This document shows, one piece after another, positions 32,771-42,175 of a DNA stretch of 64,000 nucleotides. Below the pieces are notes generated by a model, which searched no databases, was not told the DNA's origin, and saw only the letters and a list, made by a program, of their open reading frames with translations. Positions within the stretch are counted from its first letter, which is position 1; each line of letters starts with the position of its first letter. Source of the DNA: Flavobacteriales bacterium (lineage in GTDB: Bacteria; Bacteroidota; Bacteroidia; CAIKAF01). Position numbers and translations under genes: made by a program. The stretch spans positions 1 to 64,000 of the forward strand of contig JAKRSD010000017.1 in the NCBI GenBank assembly GCA_022402535.1, in the 5' to 3' direction.

Positions 32771-35700
32771 TTAATTCGTTACCACGAGTTTGTTCGACGC
32801 TTTCAACGCTTTGCCTTTTCCGTTGGTCAGGAACAACGTATACACGTACATACCCGAAGCTATGCGGCCTCCACCGTCAAGATTCCCATCCCAATAAATC
32901 TCTGTAGAACGAAATCCCGGCGAATTCACATTCTGCTTAATCTGTTTTACCATTACGCCCTGTAGCGTGTAAATGCGCAAATCAGCCTGAAGGTCCGTGT
33001 CCGGCAAATTGTGTTCAAAAGAAAAGGTGGTTCCTCCCGTAGTCGGATTGGGATAATTATACAAATTGTTCACTTTCAATCCCGAAGTATCCACTGTAAA
33101 CATTACGGAACCCCATCCGGAGTTATTACAGGCATCCCATGCCCGCAATGAAAGCGTGTATTCGCCCTGAGGCAAATTGCGGAGCGGATAAGCCAAGGAA
33201 CCCGACTGATACGTTCCCGCATCGGCTTCATAAAAATCATTCACAAAATATTCCTCGTTTTTGGGGCCCGTAAGGGTCAGCATTAAATCATGACCGATTC
33301 CTGCTCCGGAAAGATTGATTCCGCTTTCATCATATAAACGGGCAAACACCGTAGGATTCGCATTGGATATACCGCCATTCATAAAGTGTTCATCATTCAG
33401 ATACAGTTGTATGGTCGGTCCCTGTGTTTCGTTGCAGTTATTTTCAGAGCCGCCTACCGTGATTACATCAAATCCGTGCGCATCTTCCTCTCCGTTTTCG
33501 GCATAATAACTGATTTTGCCGTCGCCGAACGCATAATCAATATCCAATGGCAGTTTGAAGGAAAATTCAAATGAACCGTTTTCCACTTTGGTTTTTCCTT
33601 TGAAAAGAATATTCTTTTGAATTTCAAACAAATACAATTCAGCACCCGGGTCATTTTGTTTAGTCCGCAAAGAAGAAGGTTTATCAAATACAGTAGGATA
33701 TACCCAACCGTTATAATCTCCCAAAATAAACCCATCCTGATCGGTAACCATGCCCGTAACCGTTACCACCTGCGTAGCTTTGATGGTATCTATTTCTTCT
33801 CCCAAAACATTGGTTACGGATTGCGTTACTACTTTATGTTCCGGATAAGCCAATCTTAATGCAGGGTCTCCAAAAAGCAGCAACAGGGGCTGAATAGCCC
33901 AGGGACCACCCGAAGTATTTTTTCCTTTACGTACCACATCGCCCAAACGGGGCATTTCGCCGGTAACCGTATCCCGGGTAAACAGGGCATTCATATAAGC
34001 CTGACTTTGGGAACTGCTCGGTGCAATCGGCCTTGAGGTGGAAATGAGTCCGATACCGCCTCCATCGGGTTTCATGAGCACATACTCCCCTGCCGAAATA
34101 AATTGTGGATCGTCAAAACGGGTGAATGTACAGGTGGCTGTTACCCAAAACGGAAGCTTGTTGATGGTGTTCCAGGTATCCACATCCTCCGTCTGCATCA
34201 ATCGTTCTTTAGTAAGTCCTCTTTCTCCGCCGTGGCCCACATAATTAATGAACAAAACCCCTTTATCCATTTTATCGGCCAGGGCTTTTTCAGCATCAGG
34301 GTAACGCTGACCGGCTGTAACCACCTGATCATAGGCATCCAGATACAATTTATCTACGTTGTAAACAGGAAATTTTGTCTGAACAATGTTATCAAGCGTT
34401 TCATTAATGGGTACAAATAAAAAATCGGGATTAGGCACATCATAATCATCAGCCATAAGCAAAAGTCGGTTCCGCCAATCGCCCATGCAGGCTTCGTTCG
34501 ACATATAATGAATGAATTTATCCACCATACCTTCGGCTTCCTGAGGAGTACGAACCAAAATACGCCCGATTCCGATTTCCAGATAATCTGCTAAAAAGGT
34601 GCCGTCATTGCCCCCTTTTCCGGAAGCCATGATTCCAAAATAATCATCCGTAGAAAACGTGGAACCTCCCTGACTGAAAGAATTGGTGGTTTGCCAACTG
34701 GGTACAAAATAGGTATTGATGTTAATCCGGGTTCCTGCACTGTCTCTGTAGGTTCTATTCAGATAGGTTTTAGGGTCATAAGATCCATCGCCGAATAAAG
34801 TCAGATACTTGGGCATGGGATGAACGCCGTCATTTTTACGCTGCCAAAACATGCGCACAAAATTTCGAATCGCTACCGGGTCGGCATTTCCTGAGGAAAA
34901 TTCATTGTAGATTTCATCTACCGTTACCAGATGATAGGAAAGTCCGTCAGCATTTTTGTGATACTCTGCCAGTCGTTTAGCCTGATTGTAAAACAGCGGA
35001 TGGGTAATCACGAGATTATCGGCATAAGGAAGCCCATGTAAATTCTGATTGGGCTGCGCTCCGATTAAAACAGGACGCAAAAAATTAGTGTTTTCAAATA
35101 CGATAAATGTCTTAACCCCATTCCCCGAAGCGATAAATTGGCCATTAGTGTGGGTAACCACCTGCGCCTGCACGGGATTGGTCACATCCCAAATCTGAGT
35201 GCCCGAGGCATTTCCCAGGGTATATTGTACCCATGTATTTCCTGTAGAGTGTCTATCAGAAAAATGCATCTGTGTGCCCTGACGCACCAGATTTCTTCTT
35301 CCTGAGATGGCAATAAAGTCTAACCAGGCATCCACACCCTGCCCCTGAGGCGATGTGCGCTGTATGGTTACCGAAAAGTTCTGCGCTCCCGAAAAAGTTG
35401 TAAATGTATTTTCACCATCCTGGGCAAATGCCCCCTCCGGATTGTTGGGCCCTACGGATACGCTTCCTAATGTAGAACCGTTCATAGAAACCTGATAGGA
35501 TGAATTACATCCCACACAATTGGCCGCCATAACCACACGAACCCTGAGGGCACTGTCCGGACGAAAACCACCCGGCATGGAAGCATTGAAAGTATGCGAA
35601 GTAATGTATTTAAAGTCTTTCCAAAACCAACGGCGCCCCGAACTCATCAGATTCAAGCTGTCTTTTTCTATCGTGATTACATCATCAAATGAATTGCTGA

Positions 35701-36211
35701 TATAATCGGCCGGTCCCGAATTGGCCGGTTGAACCACCATAGGAAGCGAGTTGCCATTATTCACCGTAATAAAATAATGAGCGGTGTCGGAATATATATT
35801 TCTGCGAAGTTCAAATCGGTTTTGCGGCTGACGATAAAATTTATCATGCGGACCTTTTCCATAAAAAAGTATGTAATCATTCCCGTTAAAAATGCCGTCA
35901 CTGTTTACATCTACTATACGTAAGGGATTTTCAATCAAATCGTCGGCATTGGCATCACCATTTCGCTCAGGCATCATGGAACCGCCATTACCAAACAGGC
36001 GAATGGATTGAATGGGTAAATTAGTTCCCGCTCCCAATTGTTGTAAATCAGACGGAACCAGCGAATACACACCATCTTCCGTTACTCCGATTCTAAACCA
36101 ACTGCCCGATGATAAGACGGACTGGTTAGTATAATTATATTGGCTGTAAGCAATTGTAGCAAACAATAAGAAAGATATAATGACAGAAAAACGTAGTTTT
36201 ATTGAACCCAT
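32771..36211 (-). CDS. porU: T9SS C-terminal signal peptidase/sortase PorU (peptidase C25 family)
   Basis: 1146 residues from ATG 36211 (MGSIKLRFSVIISFLLFATIAYSQ), which gives a normal signal peptide; twelve codons further upstream another ATG exists. The gingipain-like domain has the catalytic His in INYVGHGGERG (about residue 655) and the Cys in FWVTATCTFTRFD (about 693). The C-terminus ends in its own T9SS-type domain (NLYNYPNPTTGGTTF...), as in known PorU. It removes the sorting domain of cargo at the outer surface and attaches it to A-LPS-like glycan. It is divergent to the PorP-like gene. Confidence 0.93.
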   Translation of the reverse strand: MGSIKLRFSVIISFLLFATIAYSQYNYTNQSVLSSGSWFRIGVTEDGVYSLVPSDLQQLGAGTNLPIQSIRLFGNGGSMMPERNGDANADDLIENPLRIVDVNSDGIFNGNDYILFYGKGPHDKFYRQPQNRFELRRNIYSDTAHYFITVNNGNSLPMVVQPANSGPADYISNSFDDVITIEKDSLNLMSSGRRWFWKDFKYITSHTFNASMPGGFRPDSALRVRVVMAANCVGCNSSYQVSMNGSTLGSVSVGPNNPEGAFAQDGENTFTTFSGAQNFSVTIQRTSPQGQGVDAWLDFIAISGRRNLVRQGTQMHFSDRHSTGNTWVQYTLGNASGTQIWDVTNPVQAQVVTHTNGQFIASGNGVKTFIVFENTNFLRPVLIGAQPNQNLHGLPYADNLVITHPLFYNQAKRLAEYHKNADGLSYHLVTVDEIYNEFSSGNADPVAIRNFVRMFWQRKNDGVHPMPKYLTLFGDGSYDPKTYLNRTYRDSAGTRININTYFVPSWQTTNSFSQGGSTFSTDDYFGIMASGKGGNDGTFLADYLEIGIGRILVRTPQEAEGMVDKFIHYMSNEACMGDWRNRLLLMADDYDVPNPDFLFVPINETLDNIVQTKFPVYNVDKLYLDAYDQVVTAGQRYPDAEKALADKMDKGVLFINYVGHGGERGLTKERLMQTEDVDTWNTINKLPFWVTATCTFTRFDDPQFISAGEYVLMKPDGGGIGLISTSRPIAPSSSQSQAYMNALFTRDTVTGEMPRLGDVVRKGKNTSGGPWAIQPLLLLFGDPALRLAYPEHKVVTQSVTNVLGEEIDTIKATQVVTVTGMVTDQDGFILGDYNGWVYPTVFDKPSSLRTKQNDPGAELYLFEIQKNILFKGKTKVENGSFEFSFKLPLDIDYAFGDGKISYYAENGEEDAHGFDVITVGGSENNCNETQGPTIQLYLNDEHFMNGGISNANPTVFARLYDESGINLSGAGIGHDLMLTLTGPKNEEYFVNDFYEADAGTYQSGSLAYPLRNLPQGEYTLSLRAWDACNNSGWGSVMFTVDTSGLKVNNLYNYPNPTTGGTTFSFEHNLPDTDLQADLRIYTLQGVMVKQIKQNVNSPGFRSTEIYWDGNLDGGGRIASGMYVYTLFLTNGKGKALKASNKLVVTN

Positions 36212-36299
36212 TTTTACATTTTTTATAAAACAACACATAAACCCCAAAGTTTAAAAATTATTGCCCGACTGCCAAAAACATTGAGAAAAATAAAAAAAG

Positions 36300-36316
36300 T
36301 TGAAGAAAAACTTCAA
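36300..36316. promoter_or_regulatory. Palindrome between divergent T9SS genes
   Basis: TTGAAG (36300-36305) - AAAAA - CTTCAA (36311-36316) is a perfect 6-bp inverted repeat in the 207-base gap between porU and the PorP-like gene, 7 bases upstream of the -33 box at 36324. It could be an operator read by a regulator of both genes, or a small hairpin. Confidence 0.4.
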
Positions 36317-36323
36317 GAGATAT

Positions 36324-36355
36324 TTTGTTAATAAATTATGTTTATTGTACATTTG
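36324..36355 (+). promoter_or_regulatory. Promoter of the PorP-like gene (TTTG-N20-TACATTTG)
   Basis: TTTG (36324-36327) and TACATTTG (36348-36355) are spaced by 20 bases, a good match to the Bacteroidota consensus. The expected transcription start near 36361 leaves a leader of about 58 bases before ATG 36419. Confidence 0.68.
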
Positions 36356-36418
36356 ACTCTTCAACCTTCTGCACTAAACAAAGAAAAACGAACGTTATAG
36401 CATAAAATTTACGCCAAG

Positions 36419-37390
36419 ATGCGCCAAACATTTACGAAAGTTTTCACGGTGTTAGCCACTGTATCAATGATTTACGGAGGCGAAACCCAAGCACAGGATC
36501 CCCAGTTTTCTCAATTTTACGCTAATCATTTATACCTGAATCCGGCGTTTGCGGGTTCGGCCAGATGTGCGCGTTTTAACTTAAATTACAGAAATCAGTG
36601 GCCTGCCATTTCCGGAAATTTCCAGACTTACAGTGTTTCTTACGATCAACACTTGTACCCTCTTCAGGGAGGTATCGGAGCGTTGGTTTATCTGGACCGT
36701 GCAGGAAACGGAACATTACAAACCGTTTATGCCGGGGCAATGTATGCCTATCAGTTGAACGTAACGCGTAAGTTTACCATGCGTTTCGGTTTACAGGCTT
36801 CTTACGGTCAACGGAGCATCGACTGGAGCAAACTGACTTTCGGTGATCAGATTGATGCCCGTTATGGATTTATCTACAATACCCAAGAAGTACAGGGGTC
36901 TGAGGTTTCCCGATTCTTTGATGTAAACGCCGGTATCTTAGCCTATTCAGAAAACTTTTATGGAGGGGTTGCTGTTTCTCACATGACCCGTCCGAATGAA
37001 GGATTTTTGGGAAGAGCCCGTTTACCGATTAAAGTTACCGTACATGCAGGGGCTAATTTCCAGTTGAACAAAAGAAGCCGTTTCGTATCACCGGCCACGA
37101 TTTCTCCCAACGTATTATTTCAAATCCAACAAAACTTCCGTCAGTTGAATATCGGTTTATACGCCACCAAAGGAGTATTTGTAGGAGGTTTATGGTATAG
37201 AAACTTGGATTCATTCATATTATTGGGAGGTATCCAATACAAAAAATTCAGAATCGGGTACAGCTACGACTTCACGATTTCGAAACTTACCAACGCTACC
37301 GGCGGGGCTCACGAGGTATCATTGGGTTTCCAGATTCCATGTCGTCCACCACTCAAAAAATTCAGAACGGTTAAATGTCCATCGTTCTAA
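36419..37390 (+). CDS. PorP/SprF-family type IX secretion membrane protein
   Basis: 323 residues with signal peptide (cleavage near TQAQD). QDPQFSQFYANHLYLNPAFAGS is the diagnostic N-terminal motif of the PorP/SprF family, followed by FNLNYRNQWPAISGNFQTYSVSYDQ. The rest is a predicted outer-membrane beta barrel ending in a conserved basic tail. Members support T9SS assembly (PorP) or surface delivery of an adhesin (SprF). No SprB-like adhesin gene is adjacent, so a PorP-type role or a specific cargo helper cannot be told apart. gldJ follows after 78 bases. Confidence 0.9.
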   Translation: MRQTFTKVFTVLATVSMIYGGETQAQDPQFSQFYANHLYLNPAFAGSARCARFNLNYRNQWPAISGNFQTYSVSYDQHLYPLQGGIGALVYLDRAGNGTLQTVYAGAMYAYQLNVTRKFTMRFGLQASYGQRSIDWSKLTFGDQIDARYGFIYNTQEVQGSEVSRFFDVNAGILAYSENFYGGVAVSHMTRPNEGFLGRARLPIKVTVHAGANFQLNKRSRFVSPATISPNVLFQIQQNFRQLNIGLYATKGVFVGGLWYRNLDSFILLGGIQYKKFRIGYSYDFTISKLTNATGGAHEVSLGFQIPCRPPLKKFRTVKCPSF

Positions 37391-37468
37391 AATTTCTTAA
37401 AAAACGTTGTATTCATACATCACACAAGTAAAAACAAGTTAACATTGTTGTTTAATAAGGCTATACAC

Positions 37469-39037
37469 ATGAAGCTAACAATGAATAAAATCGGCGTAAT
37501 TCTGCTTGCAGGCGGTTTAGGATTTGCATCCTGTTCCAAACCCACATCCAATGCTACCGGATGGAATTACAACGATAAGAAAAACGGTGGTTTTGAGAAA
37601 ATTCCTTACACGGAACAAGAAACCGGTCCGGGTTTAGTACTTATTGAAGGGGGTACCTTTACCATGGGTAGAGTGGAACAAGACGTAATGTACGATTGGA
37701 ACAATATGCCAAGACGTGTTACGGTTCACTCATTCTATATGGATGAAACCGAGGTAACCAACTTAAACTATCGTGAATACCTGTATTGGATCAGCCGTGT
37801 TTGGGCTTCCGACTATCCTGAAGTGTATAAAAAAGCGCTTCCTGATACATTAGTTTGGAGATCTAAACTGGCTTACAACGAGCCTTATGTAGATTATTAT
37901 CTGCGTCACCCGGCTTATAATGAATATCCTGTAGTAGGAATTAACTGGCTGCAGGCAAACGATTATTGTGCCTGGAGAACTGACCGCGTAAACGAAAACA
38001 TCCTTATCCGTGAAGGCATTCTGAAAGTGAATCCGAATCAGGTAGGAGAAGATAACTTTAATACGGAAGCGTATTTATCTGCCCAATATGTCGGTTTAAC
38101 GACCAAAACAGGCGGTCTTCCTGACTTAAACCCAACAGGAACGGGTGTACGTCAAGTAAGAATGGAAGATGGAATTTTATTACCCAAGTACCGCCTGCCC
38201 ACAGAAGCTGAATGGGAATATGCAGCTTTTGCTTTGATTGGCAATACAGATCCTTCCTCTGACAGAGAAATCATCAAAGACCGTAAGTTATATCCTTGGA
38301 CCGGACATATTGCCCGTAATCCTAACGATGCCTTCAAAGGAGACTTCTTAGCCAACTTCCGCAGAGGACGTGGTGACTATATGGGTGCTGCAGGTCGTTT
38401 GAATGACAACGCTTCCATTACGGCTCCGGTTTATGCATACTGGCCAAACGATTACGGTCTGTATAACATGGCAGGTAACGTTTCTGAGTGGGTACTGGAT
38501 ACTTATCGTCCATTATCACTTATGGATATGGATGATTTCAACCCATACCGTGGTAACGTATTCAAGAAAAAATTACTGGATGCCAACGGCGATTTAGAGC
38601 TTAAAGACTCTTTAGGTCGTATACAATATGTTGACGTTACCGAAGCAGACAACGTAAACAGAAGAAACTACAAAAAAGCGGATTACCGTGATGTAAACGA
38701 TGGGGACTTCAATTCATCAATCTACTACAACGAAGAAGAATTTGCTACCTCAGAAAAGAAAAATTTACTGATGTATGAATTCACCAAAACATCTTTGTTA
38801 AACGACGAAGCCAAAATCATCAAAGGGGGTTCTTGGAAAGACCCTGCTTATTGGATGGTTCCCGGAACACGCCGTTATCTTGACGAACAGCAATCTACCG
38901 CTTGGATCGGATTCCGTTGCGCTATGGATCGCGTAGGAAGCCCCGTGGGTCTTGGCAAAGGAAAATCACGCAAAAACAATATCAAAAGCGTAAGCAAAAA
39001 GAAAATGAAGAAGGGCAAAAAGCTCTACAGCAAATAA
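37469..39037 (+). CDS. gldJ: Gliding motility/T9SS lipoprotein GldJ
   Basis: 522 residues from ATG 37469 (alternative 37481). A lipoprotein signal ends in LGFASCSK (Cys22 from 37469). ATGWNYNDKKNGGF followed by EQETGPGLVLIEGGTFTMG matches GldJ, and the rest is a formylglycine-generating-enzyme-like (SUMF1) fold with EWEYAAFALIG, YNMAGNVSEWVLDTYR, KGGSWKDPAYWM and TAWIGFRCAMD. The C-terminus is strongly basic. GldJ forms part of the periplasmic gliding/T9SS structure and stabilises GldK. gldJ next to porV/porU is the arrangement known in Flavobacterium. Catalytic cysteines of FGE are not evident, so it is structural. Confidence 0.9.
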   Translation: MKLTMNKIGVILLAGGLGFASCSKPTSNATGWNYNDKKNGGFEKIPYTEQETGPGLVLIEGGTFTMGRVEQDVMYDWNNMPRRVTVHSFYMDETEVTNLNYREYLYWISRVWASDYPEVYKKALPDTLVWRSKLAYNEPYVDYYLRHPAYNEYPVVGINWLQANDYCAWRTDRVNENILIREGILKVNPNQVGEDNFNTEAYLSAQYVGLTTKTGGLPDLNPTGTGVRQVRMEDGILLPKYRLPTEAEWEYAAFALIGNTDPSSDREIIKDRKLYPWTGHIARNPNDAFKGDFLANFRRGRGDYMGAAGRLNDNASITAPVYAYWPNDYGLYNMAGNVSEWVLDTYRPLSLMDMDDFNPYRGNVFKKKLLDANGDLELKDSLGRIQYVDVTEADNVNRRNYKKADYRDVNDGDFNSSIYYNEEEFATSEKKNLLMYEFTKTSLLNDEAKIIKGGSWKDPAYWMVPGTRRYLDEQQSTAWIGFRCAMDRVGSPVGLGKGKSRKNNIKSVSKKKMKKGKKLYSK

Positions 39038-39041
39038 TTCA

Positions 39042-39069
39042 AATAGGGGCTTAGGCCCCTATTTTTTTT
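39042..39069 (+). terminator. Terminator of gldJ
   Basis: AATAGGGGC (39042-39050) pairs perfectly with GCCCCTATT (39055-39063), TTAG loop, followed by a run of T to 39069. It lies just after the gldJ stop. Confidence 0.88.
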
Positions 39070-39083
39070 GACTTGACAATACT

Positions 39084-39115
39084 AAAAAAGAGAGCCCATC
39101 GGACTCTCTTTTTTT
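39084..39115. terminator. Bidirectional terminator between gldJ and menB
   Basis: AAAAAAGAGAG (39084-39094) pairs with CTCTCTTTTTT (39104-39114). The A/T tracts on both sides make it usable in both directions. It closes menB on the minus strand, 26 bases after its stop, and backs up the gldJ terminator. Confidence 0.8.
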
Positions 39116-39139
39116 AATGTTTATCATTCCTATCGATTC

Positions 39140-39964
39140 TTACGGGAACAAAGGATATTTTCCAAAATCGGGATCTCTCTTTTCCAAAAAGGCATTTTTT
39201 CCTTCCTGTGCTTCTTCCATCAGATAATACATCAAGGTAGCATCGCCTGCCATTTCCATGATACCCACCTGACCGTCCAATTCGGCATTTAATCCGCGTT
39301 TAATCATTCTAACGGCCAAAGGGCTGCGTTTCATAATGGTTTTACACCAGGCTACGGTAGTATCTTCTAATTCAGCAAGCGAAACCACTTTGTTTACCAT
39401 ACCCATATCCATAGCTTCCTGAGCCGTGTATTGCTCACATAAAAACCAAATTTCGCGGGCTTTCTTTTGTCCCACATGACGGGCAAGATAAGAGGATCCG
39501 AATCCGGCATCAAAACTCCCCACTTTAGGACCCGTTTGACCGAACCGGGCATTATCAGAAGCAATCGTTAAATCACATACCACATGCAATACATGACCGC
39601 CTCCGATGGCATAGCCATTTACCATGGCAATAACCGGCTTAGGTAAAGAGCGGATTTTTTTGTGCAAGTCTAATACGTTCAATCGGGGAACACCGTCCTG
39701 CCCCACATACCCTCCTACTCCTTTCACATTCTGGTCGCCACCGCTACAAAATGCTTTATCGCCCGTACCGGTTAAAATAACCACCCGTACATCCTGTCTT
39801 TCGCGGCAGATGTCCATCGCATCCAACATTTCTACATTGGTTTCGGGGCGGAAGGCATTGTACACTTCAGGGCGATTGATGGTAATTTTGGCAATTCCCT
39901 CAAAAAACTCAAATTTAATATCCTGGTAATCCTTAATGGATTTCCATTCTCTTGTCGTGCTCAT
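39140..39964 (-). CDS. menB: 1,4-dihydroxy-2-naphthoyl-CoA synthase
   Basis: 274 residues. MenB closes the second ring of menaquinone from succinylbenzoyl-CoA. Crotonase-fold blocks: [32 protein letters not shown] with the substrate-binding SGGDQ, the oxyanion-hole helix [22 protein letters not shown] and the [19 protein letters not shown] loop with the catalytic serine/aspartate. The start overlaps the menD stop by ATGA, so both are translated together. Menaquinone is the normal respiratory quinone of the phylum. Confidence 0.96.
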   Translation of the reverse strand: MSTTREWKSIKDYQDIKFEFFEGIAKITINRPEVYNAFRPETNVEMLDAMDICRERQDVRVVILTGTGDKAFCSGGDQNVKGVGGYVGQDGVPRLNVLDLHKKIRSLPKPVIAMVNGYAIGGGHVLHVVCDLTIASDNARFGQTGPKVGSFDAGFGSSYLARHVGQKKAREIWFLCEQYTAQEAMDMGMVNKVVSLAELEDTTVAWCKTIMKRSPLAVRMIKRGLNAELDGQVGIMEMAGDATLMYYLMEEAQEGKNAFLEKRDPDFGKYPLFP

Positions 39965-41610
39965 ATTATTTGGCTTAATTGTTTCAGATAAGAATTAAAA
40001 ACACCGGAATTTGTTTCAGCATCCGTGAATATTTCTAAGATTTTTCCTTTCGTTCCCTTGTCTACAAAATGGCTCCAACATGTCTCCAACTCTTCAAATG
40101 TTGAGGCTGAAAAATAATCCATTCCATGCTCCTTGGCTTTATGTTGGGCAGAACTTTGAATTCGGGCTTCAAACCGTTCTGCCATCTCGGGCACGGAAGC
40201 CGGTCCATCTATCAAACGGAAAATACCGCCACCCGAATTATTAAAAACAATGATGCGGATGTTTTTGGGTACATATTGGTTCCAGAGCGCATTTCCGTCG
40301 TAGTGAAAACTTAAATCGCCGGTAAATACCCAAACCGGTTTTTCAGAAACCAATGCTGCGCCTACCGCCGTGCTGATACTTCCGTCAATTCCGCTCGTGC
40401 CACGGTTACAAAACACCGCTACCGATTCAGGAAGTAAAAAAGAAAAGAGATTAAGGTACCTCACCGCCATACTGTTGCCTACATGCAGGAGTGTATCGGC
40501 AGGAATGCGAGATGTTGTAAATCGATAGGCTGATAAATCTGAAAAAGGAATCGAACCGGTGAGTTCATCCACTCTGTTTTGGGTGATTTCAGAAAAGTTC
40601 TTCCAAACCGTTTGAAATTCAGACGAAATATTTAACTCTTGAATTCTGTTCAATACTTCGTTTTCCGGCACAGCACATACATGCGTCAGGCATCCATAGG
40701 TATCCATCACTTCGGCCGAAGAGGAAATGTGCAGATGAACCGCAGGTTTTACATTTCGGATAAATGATTTTAGTCCTTTGGAAACCACTCCGTTTCCAAA
40801 CGTAATCAATACTTCCGGAGCTAATTTCGTCTTACCTTCTTCAGCCGCAAAACGAATAATTTCATTGGCGTTGGAAATGATATTTTTTCCCTTGTGATTT
40901 GATAGGGCTTCAGCTAAAACGGGAATAGTAATCCCCGTAAAATCATTTGAACCATGATGGAATCCCGCACCCGATACTACGAGCCATTTTGCATATTGCT
41001 GGCTCCAGGATTGTAAGATTTCAGCTACGTTTTCCTCGTGAAGATTGGTGATAAAACGGGGCGGTTTTTCAACGGGTTGTAGCGAATATAAGGGTTCTTC
41101 AAACGAAATATTAATGTGAACGGGACCTTTTGCCTCCTGTTGTGAAATAATCAGGGCTTCATTTACGATGCGATGCAGGTAATCGGTTTCATCCTGCGTG
41201 CGGATCTCTCCCGAAACGGAATAGCTCTTTTTAACATGGGCACCGAAAATATGCTGCTGAAAAATCGTCTGCCCGTCCTGTTGACCTATCATGCGTTGTG
41301 GGCGATCGGCAGTGAGAACCAGCAAAGGGATTTTCTTAAAAAAAGCCTCAGCAATTGCCGGCGCAAAGTTGAGCACAGCCGTACCTGAAGTACAAACCAA
41401 AACCACAGGTTTGCCACTTGTTTCGGCCATTCCCAATGCTATAAATGCGGCGGAACGTTCATCGACGATGGTGTAACACTGAATGCCCTGCGTTCTGGAA
41501 AAAGCGAGCGTAAGCGGAGCGCAACGGGAGCCGGGACATAACACCACCTGATCTGCCGAGTGAAACCGGCAAATTTCTGCGATGTCATACATTCCCTTTT
41601 TTGATTCCAT
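39961..41610 (-). CDS. menD: SEPHCHC synthase (2-succinyl-5-enolpyruvyl-6-hydroxy-3-cyclohexene-1-carboxylate synthase)
   Basis: 549 residues, a thiamine-diphosphate enzyme. The N-terminal domain has [15 protein letters not shown] and the catalytic glutamate in [15 protein letters not shown]. The C-terminal ThDP motif is [16 protein letters not shown]...[12 protein letters not shown]. It joins isochorismate and 2-oxoglutarate, the first committed step of menaquinone synthesis. menB follows by ATGA. No menF, menC or menE lies in the window. Confidence 0.95.
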   Translation of the reverse strand: MESKKGMYDIAEICRFHSADQVVLCPGSRCAPLTLAFSRTQGIQCYTIVDERSAAFIALGMAETSGKPVVLVCTSGTAVLNFAPAIAEAFFKKIPLLVLTADRPQRMIGQQDGQTIFQQHIFGAHVKKSYSVSGEIRTQDETDYLHRIVNEALIISQQEAKGPVHINISFEEPLYSLQPVEKPPRFITNLHEENVAEILQSWSQQYAKWLVVSGAGFHHGSNDFTGITIPVLAEALSNHKGKNIISNANEIIRFAAEEGKTKLAPEVLITFGNGVVSKGLKSFIRNVKPAVHLHISSSAEVMDTYGCLTHVCAVPENEVLNRIQELNISSEFQTVWKNFSEITQNRVDELTGSIPFSDLSAYRFTTSRIPADTLLHVGNSMAVRYLNLFSFLLPESVAVFCNRGTSGIDGSISTAVGAALVSEKPVWVFTGDLSFHYDGNALWNQYVPKNIRIIVFNNSGGGIFRLIDGPASVPEMAERFEARIQSSAQHKAKEHGMDYFSASTFEELETCWSHFVDKGTKGKILEIFTDAETNSGVFNSYLKQLSQII

Positions 41611-41682
41611 GATTTTGAGGGCGTAAAATTAGCATTAATTCATGCTTTTAAAGCGCTAAAAGCACGCAGAATAAAATAAAAA

Positions 41683-41706
41683 AAGCCCCTCCGGAAGGAG
41701 AGGCTT
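41683..41706 (-). terminator. Terminator of trxA
   Basis: AAGCCCCTCC (41683-41692) pairs with GGAGAGGCTT (41697-41706) with one C-A mismatch, GGAA loop; the A-rich left flank gives a U-run on the minus strand. It lies about 20 bases beyond the trxA stop and separates trxA from menD. Confidence 0.82.
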
Positions 41707-41725
41707 GCGTTATGATTTACTCATC

Positions 41726-42043
41726 TTACAATTGTGCATCTAACTTTTTAGCTAACACGTCTTTAGGCGCTACACCTACATGGCGATCAACAATAGATCC
41801 TCCTTTGAAAAAAAGAAGGGTTGGAATGGAACGGATTCCGAACTCCATGCTGATGTTCGGGTTTTCATCTACGTTTACTTTTCCGATAACGGCTTTGCCT
41901 TCGTATTCGTTGTGAAGTTCTTCCACAACCGGACCGATCATTTTACAGGGTCCGCACCATTCGGCCCAAAAGTCAATCAATACGGGTTTGTCTGAATTTT
42001 TTACTAACTCTTCAAAATTAGCGTCTGTAATGGTAAGTGCCAT
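41726..42043 (-). CDS. trxA: Thioredoxin
   Basis: 105 residues, the size of canonical thioredoxin. Active site WAEWCGPCKMIGP, the cis-proline in FGIRSIPTLLFFKGG and the buried Asp in VLIDFWAEW are all present. No signal peptide, so it is the cytoplasmic thiol reductant, reduced by thioredoxin reductase. A single-gene transcript is indicated by its own promoter and terminator. A GGAG Shine-Dalgarno-like sequence lies before the ATG, unusual in this phylum where SD motifs are weak. Confidence 0.97.
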   Translation of the reverse strand: MALTITDANFEELVKNSDKPVLIDFWAEWCGPCKMIGPVVEELHNEYEGKAVIGKVNVDENPNISMEFGIRSIPTLLFFKGGSIVDRHVGVAPKDVLAKKLDAQL

Positions 42044-42066
42044 AATATTTCTCCTGTGTTTGGTTA

Positions 42067-42094
42067 CAAATTTACTGTTCTGTTTATTTTCAAA
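42067..42094 (-). promoter_or_regulatory. Promoter of trxA (TTTG-N16-TAAATTTG)
   Basis: On the minus strand TTTG (42091-42094) and TAAATTTG (42067-42074) are 16 bases apart, slightly short of the usual spacing. The -7 box lies 23 bases before the ATG. Confidence 0.5.
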
Positions 42095-42175
42095 ATCCGA
42101 ACCAATCTTAATTAATCCTTAAAAATTCAGAATTAGCGGTTGAAGACCTGAAAATTTGGCACAAAAGTATATAAA

